Positions 30,445-33,442 of a stretch of DNA of 33,442 nt are shown here, piece by piece (within the stretch, counting starts at the first letter, position 1; each line of letters begins with the position of its first letter). The DNA is from a virus. A model generated the notes under the pieces. It ran no database searches. It saw only the letters and a list, made by a program, of their open reading frames with translations, and had not been told where the DNA came from. A program made the position numbers and the translations under genes. The DNA lies in IMG/VR virus record IMGVR_UViG_3300028025_006053, positions 1 through 33,442 of that record; one strand, given 5' to 3'.

Positions 30445-31281
30445 ATGAAATTAAATCTAGTAAAGGGAGGTATATTCCCAATCAAAGGCAAATTAAACGA
30501 AGATTCTACTGGATTCCAATACAGTGGTACATTTCAAGGTGAAGGCAAACTTACAGGCACTGCATGTTTATTTATCCGTACATCAGCATGTAATTTGAGA
30601 TGTGCATGGGTTGGACTAGATGGAAACGGCTCATTATGCGACACACCATATTCCAGCCACAACCCAGAAAAAAACCAAATGGACGTGGACGATATCGTTA
30701 AAATCGTAGTAGAAAATACACGCGACCAAAACATTGACCATGTTGTTATCTCAGGTGGTGAACCTACCATGCAAACAGATGCATTAGTTGAGTTAGTACA
30801 AAAATTAAACGCTTTATTTTACCATATCACCATCGAAACAAACGCTACTATATATGATGAGCGTATTTCAAAATATTCTAATTTGATGTCCATGTCACCT
30901 AAGTTAGCATCATCAACACCGTGGGTAGCTAATTTGAAAAATTCGGGTGTAGAATACAAACAAAATTGGGCTGAGCGTCATGAGCGTGATCGTATTAATA
31001 TTGATGTAATGCAAAATTACATAAACGATAGAACACGTAAAAATTGTGATTTCCAATTAAAATTCGTTGTTGCTACCGAACAAGACATAGAGGAAATTGA
31101 AACAATATTATCTCAACTTAGAAACTTCCAACCATCCGACATATGCTTAATGCCTGAGGGAGTAGACGTAAATACATTAAACTCAAGAACTGGATGGGTG
31201 GCTGAACAAGCACTTAAACGTGGGTGGAGATTTTGTCCTCGTTTACACATCATGATGTTCGGTAAGAACCGCTATGTTTGA
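30445..31281 (+). CDS. queE: 7-carboxy-7-deazaguanine synthase, variant cluster motif
   Basis: A 278-residue radical-SAM enzyme matching QueE, which rearranges 6-carboxy-tetrahydropterin to 7-carboxy-7-deazaguanine (CDG). Family features are TFQGEGKLTGTACLFIR, the CNLRC start of the cluster loop, CDTPYSS, VVISGGEPTMQ and the C-terminal CPRLHIMMFG. The cluster Cys are 49, 53 and 65, so the spacing is C-x3-C-x11-C: the usual CNLRCxWC is split by an insert containing WVGLDGNGS. QueE is known to tolerate longer loops (Burkholderia form), so activity is likely. The middle (about 155-200) also carries a longer helical insertion. It has its own hairpin promoter and is followed after 21 bases by the phosphoribosyltransferase gene. 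Confidence 0.87.
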   Translation: MKLNLVKGGIFPIKGKLNEDSTGFQYSGTFQGEGKLTGTACLFIRTSACNLRCAWVGLDGNGSLCDTPYSSHNPEKNQMDVDDIVKIVVENTRDQNIDHVVISGGEPTMQTDALVELVQKLNALFYHITIETNATIYDERISKYSNLMSMSPKLASSTPWVANLKNSGVEYKQNWAERHERDRINIDVMQNYINDRTRKNCDFQLKFVVATEQDIEEIETILSQLRNFQPSDICLMPEGVDVNTLNSRTGWVAEQALKRGWRFCPRLHIMMFGKNRYV

Positions 31282-31302
31282 TTTAACTAAATACACACCA
31301 CC

Positions 31303-31806
31303 ATGTCCATACTAATAACCAAAACCGAAATCAAAAACAATGCCCGTAGGCTAGGCAACACCATCACCAAAAAACATCAACCAGACCTGGGTGATGTGGT
31401 AATGATTTGCCTGTTAAACGGCGGATTTATGTTTTTCGCTGACCTAGTACGCAACATCGATTTAAACATTAAATGCGATTTCATGCGAGTAAAATCATAC
31501 ACCGGGCAAGAACAATCCGAGTTGCAAATAATCAAGGACATCGAGTTAGACTTAACTGGAAAACACGTGTATATAGTTGATGACTTCTTCGACTCAGGCA
31601 ATACTATGAACGCAGTTCATGAGCGCTTAAAATCGCATTATCCTGCGTCATTAACGGCAGTTACTTTACTCAAACGATACCGTTGTAAACGACCAACATA
31701 TCCATTTATGTATGGGGTTGAAGTTAAGAAAGAATGGGTATATGGTTACGGTATGGACAATGAATCTGGGTACTGTCGCAATTTAAACGCAATTTATAAA
31801 ATTTAA
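31303..31806 (+). CDS. Hypoxanthine-guanine phosphoribosyltransferase-like
   Basis: A 167-residue type I phosphoribosyltransferase of the HPRT group, which joins guanine or hypoxanthine to PRPP. Motifs are GDVVMICLLNGGFMFFADL, FMRVKSYTGQ, the PRPP loop YIVDDFFDSGNTM (92-102, acidic pair then D-x-G-N-T), and a C-terminal WVYGYGMDNESGYCRNL, which corresponds to the purine-binding end of HPRT. It sits between queE and folE2. DpdA releases free guanine from DNA, so this enzyme could return it to GMP and hence to GTP, the FolE2 substrate. That link is inference; general purine salvage is the alternative. Confidence 0.85.
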   Translation: MSILITKTEIKNNARRLGNTITKKHQPDLGDVVMICLLNGGFMFFADLVRNIDLNIKCDFMRVKSYTGQEQSELQIIKDIELDLTGKHVYIVDDFFDSGNTMNAVHERLKSHYPASLTAVTLLKRYRCKRPTYPFMYGVEVKKEWVYGYGMDNESGYCRNLNAIYKI

Positions 31807-31807
31807 C

Positions 31808-31838
31808 TTGGATACCACAATCCAGGTTTGTATATTCA
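31808..31838 (+). promoter_or_regulatory. Promoter of folE2 with hairpin spacer
   Basis: TTG at 31808-31810, a 20-base spacer, then TATATTCA at 31831-31838. The stem CTTGGAT (31807-31813) / ATCCAGG (31820-31826), with one T-G pair, contains the -33 element in its 5' arm. The ATG follows at 31856. Confidence 0.65.
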
Positions 31839-31855
31839 CATAAAAACAAAAACAT

Positions 31856-32860
31856 ATGAAAAACACAACTTACGAATGGTTAGGTGATGAGGGTTCATTA
31901 CCGTACAAAGATGACCCAAACTCATTGGGTAATCGTTTAGATCGCACATACGATGCTGATTTTAAAGCAACAGAAGAATACATTTCTACATTGCATGATC
32001 TACAAAATGGTCCTTCTGCCAATATTCAAGGATCCCATACTAAAATCCACCAAGTAGGAATCCATAATTTCCGTTTACCTTTAACATTCCGTAGAAAGGA
32101 CGGTAGTACTATCGAATTAGAAACAGGAGTTACTGGTACTGTGTCATTAGAAGCGGAAAAGAAAGGCATCAATATGTCGAGAATTATGCGCTCATTCTAC
32201 GAATACAAAGACCAAACATTCTCCATCGATTTACTCGAACAGATCCTATCCAGCTACAAAGACAAACTAGGCTCGTATGATGCTCATATTATATTGAATT
32301 TTAGTTTTCCTATTATCCAAAATTCACTGCGTAGTGGTTTATCTGGGTATCAATATTACAATGTGTCTTTAGAAGCACATCATAAATCAGATGGCACTTT
32401 GAAAAAATTCATTCATTTTGATTTTGTGTATTCATCTGCTTGCCCATGTTCATTTGAATTAGCTATGCAAGCGATGGAAGAACGTAACAAAGCTGTTGTT
32501 TCCCACTCACAACGTAGTAAAACACGTATCACTATTGAATTTGACAAAATGGTATGGATCGAGGATTTGAGAGACATGTGTGTTGAAGCGTTACAAACAG
32601 AAACACAAGTTATGGTTAAACGCGAGGACGAGCAGGCATTTGCTGAGTTGAATGGTGCTAATTTGAAATTTGTAGAGGATGCAGCACGTTTAATTCATGA
32701 ACAACTAGAAGGAAATCCATCTATATATGATTTTAAAATCATTTGTTCCCATTTAGAATCATTGCATTCACATGATGCCATTTCAGTATTAGTAAAAGGT
32801 GTACCTGGTGGTTTAACCCCAGATGTACCAGTAGAGGTATATAGAAGTTTAGTGTGTTAA
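31856..32860 (+). CDS. folE2: GTP cyclohydrolase IB (FolE2)
   Basis: A 334-residue GTP cyclohydrolase of the FolE2 (type IB) family. It converts GTP to dihydroneopterin triphosphate, the entry step to 7-deazaguanines and folate. Diagnostic features are HQVGIHNFRLPLTF near residue 65, NMSRIMRSF, NFSFPI, the active-site block SSACPCSFELA (Cys196 and Cys198) and SHSQRSKTRI, the His/Arg motif following it. It could be confused with QueF, but the CPCS and HxQRS motifs belong to FolE2. FolE2 enzymes can use manganese or other metals instead of zinc. The protein is slightly longer than usual (about 260-310). It supplies QueD, encoded at 29666. Confidence 0.88.
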   Translation: MKNTTYEWLGDEGSLPYKDDPNSLGNRLDRTYDADFKATEEYISTLHDLQNGPSANIQGSHTKIHQVGIHNFRLPLTFRRKDGSTIELETGVTGTVSLEAEKKGINMSRIMRSFYEYKDQTFSIDLLEQILSSYKDKLGSYDAHIILNFSFPIIQNSLRSGLSGYQYYNVSLEAHHKSDGTLKKFIHFDFVYSSACPCSFELAMQAMEERNKAVVSHSQRSKTRITIEFDKMVWIEDLRDMCVEALQTETQVMVKREDEQAFAELNGANLKFVEDAARLIHEQLEGNPSIYDFKIICSHLESLHSHDAISVLVKGVPGGLTPDVPVEVYRSLVC

Positions 32861-32870
32861 TGGGATATAC

Positions 32871-32904
32871 TTGTCTATTTTAAGGCTTTTTTGTATATTT
32901 ATAA
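32871..32904 (+). promoter_or_regulatory. Combined promoter before the last HNH gene
   Basis: TTG at 32871-32873, a 20-base spacer, then TATATTTA at 32894-32901, overlapped by the late-type TATTTATAA at 32896-32904. Both motif classes share bases here, so they may be variants of one host-type -7 recognition or allow expression at two stages. The ATG at 32919 follows 14 bases later. Confidence 0.5.
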
Positions 32905-32918
32905 TAAAAATACACATT

Positions 32919-33442
32919 ATGCAAAATAAGAGCACAACCTCAAAAATACAAATAGGAGACCGTGTTGGGGATTGGACCGTTATGTCTAACCCCATCAAAC
33001 TCCCTGGAAAGTCATATAGATCGATGTTAGTTAGATGTGATTGTCAAAATGAACAATATATCCCATTTACAACTTTATATCAAAATAAAAGCACCAAATG
33101 TTCCACTTGCTCCCGAGGGGAAAGAAAAGAAAAAAGAAATTTACCTTTGGGTGCGGTTTATGGGAGTTGGACAGTAACTGGAGAAAGTTTCATCCTGAAA
33201 GCACAAACATATATTCCCGTTAAATGTAGTTGTGGATTCGAAACAAATATAAATAAATATTGCTTAATCTCCCCAACATCCAGCATGTGCTGCTCAACTT
33301 GTGCCTCCTTTAAAGGAGTAGGTGAACTAGCTGGTGCCTATGTAACTGAATTAAAATCCAGGGCTGAAAAGAAAAGAAACATGGAATTTACCATATCAAC
33401 AGAATATATTTGGGATTTGCTCAACCAGCAAAATTTTAAATG
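32919..33442 (+). CDS. HNH-type homing endonuclease, N-terminal part
   Basis: An open frame of 174 complete codons running off the window end. It has two tandem modules, each with a GDRVGDWTV-like or GAVYGSWTV strand followed by RCDCQ or KCSCG and a CSTC pair, giving zinc-ribbon or beta domains that bind DNA. The last visible part (AEKKRNMEFTISTEYIWDLL) is the helix that precedes the HNH core in many phage endonucleases, and the final two bases TG fit the Cys expected to start the next block. The gene is AT-rich and Lys-rich like the other two endonuclease genes and has a promoter of its own. The nuclease core itself lies outside the window. Confidence 0.75.
   Translation, partial: MQNKSTTSKIQIGDRVGDWTVMSNPIKLPGKSYRSMLVRCDCQNEQYIPFTTLYQNKSTKCSTCSRGERKEKRNLPLGAVYGSWTVTGESFILKAQTYIPVKCSCGFETNINKYCLISPTSSMCCSTCASFKGVGELAGAYVTELKSRAEKKRNMEFTISTEYIWDLLNQQNFK

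Noticed and set aside
645-31601. Minus-strand open frames opposite most genes
   Set aside because: They lie inside strongly supported + strand genes, have no start context of the type seen here and encode no recognisable domain.
31856-32860. QueF (preQ0 reductase) as the identity of this gene
   Set aside because: The ACPCS block and the following SHSQRS motif, with the N-terminal VGIHNFRLP, match FolE2. QueF carries a different Cys/Glu arrangement, so no preQ0-to-preQ1 step is claimed.
1-33442. CRISPR array, integrase, attachment site or insertion sequence
   Set aside because: No regularly spaced direct repeats, no recombinase or transposase motif and no terminal inverted repeats were seen; the window looks like lytic phage core and accessory genes.

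Overview
The window looks like part of the genome of a strictly lytic, T4-related myovirus infecting a member of the Bacteroidota, most likely a flavobacterium. All recognisable genes lie on the + strand, packed with short gaps or ATGA-type overlaps. The T4-type core is visible: a gp53-like baseplate protein, gp32, UvsX, a 5'-3' exonuclease and a gp41-type helicase, followed by class I ribonucleotide reductase (NrdB/NrdA). The host assignment rests on three things: start codons lack Shine-Dalgarno sequences and sit behind A/T-rich leaders; fifteen upstream regions match the Bacteroidota promoter pattern (TTG or TTTG, a spacer of 20 bases, 19 in one case, then TAnnTT); and there are two lipoproteins with Cys just after a short signal peptide. 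Host and genus are inference.

Layout. 1-4724: baseplate and structural genes, including a GH19-type lysozyme domain protein. 4748-14475: replication, recombination and nucleotide metabolism, with a short family A DNA polymerase, gp32, UvsX, an HNH endonuclease, exonuclease, helicase, NrdB and NrdA. 14604-18848: a membrane protein, a putative fibre or adhesin, and a lysis cassette (holin-like, GH19 endolysin, M15 peptidase) followed by a large membrane/coiled-coil protein. 18901-22354: a small lipoprotein, thymidylate synthase, membrane proteins and a metallophosphoesterase. 22399-23558: five tRNAs (Ala, Glu, Gln, Ser, Thr, all with U34) interleaved with unassigned, hairpin-rich RNA-like segments, ending in a strong terminator. 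23616-25437: small unknown genes, a HAD phosphatase and a lytic transglycosylase. 25494-32860: the accessory heart of the window, a complete 7-deazaguanine route.

The 7-deazaguanine system. FolE2 (GTP cyclohydrolase IB), QueD, QueE and QueC together can convert GTP to preQ0, and a DpdA-like transglycosylase would exchange guanine in DNA for that base. No QueF and no amidotransferase partner is seen here, so preQ0 is the simplest predicted DNA base. An HPRT-type phosphoribosyltransferase between queE and folE2 could salvage the guanine that DpdA releases. QueC, QueD and QueE each depart from the textbook metal-site pattern, so they form an unusual variant set. The likely benefit is resistance to host restriction enzymes.

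Regulation. Most intergenic promoters carry an inverted repeat inside, or partly inside, the spacer between the -33 and -7 elements, so the same 30 or so bases may end one transcript and start the next. A second motif, TATTTATAA or a close variant, precedes structural, lysis and all three homing-endonuclease genes and may be the late promoter.
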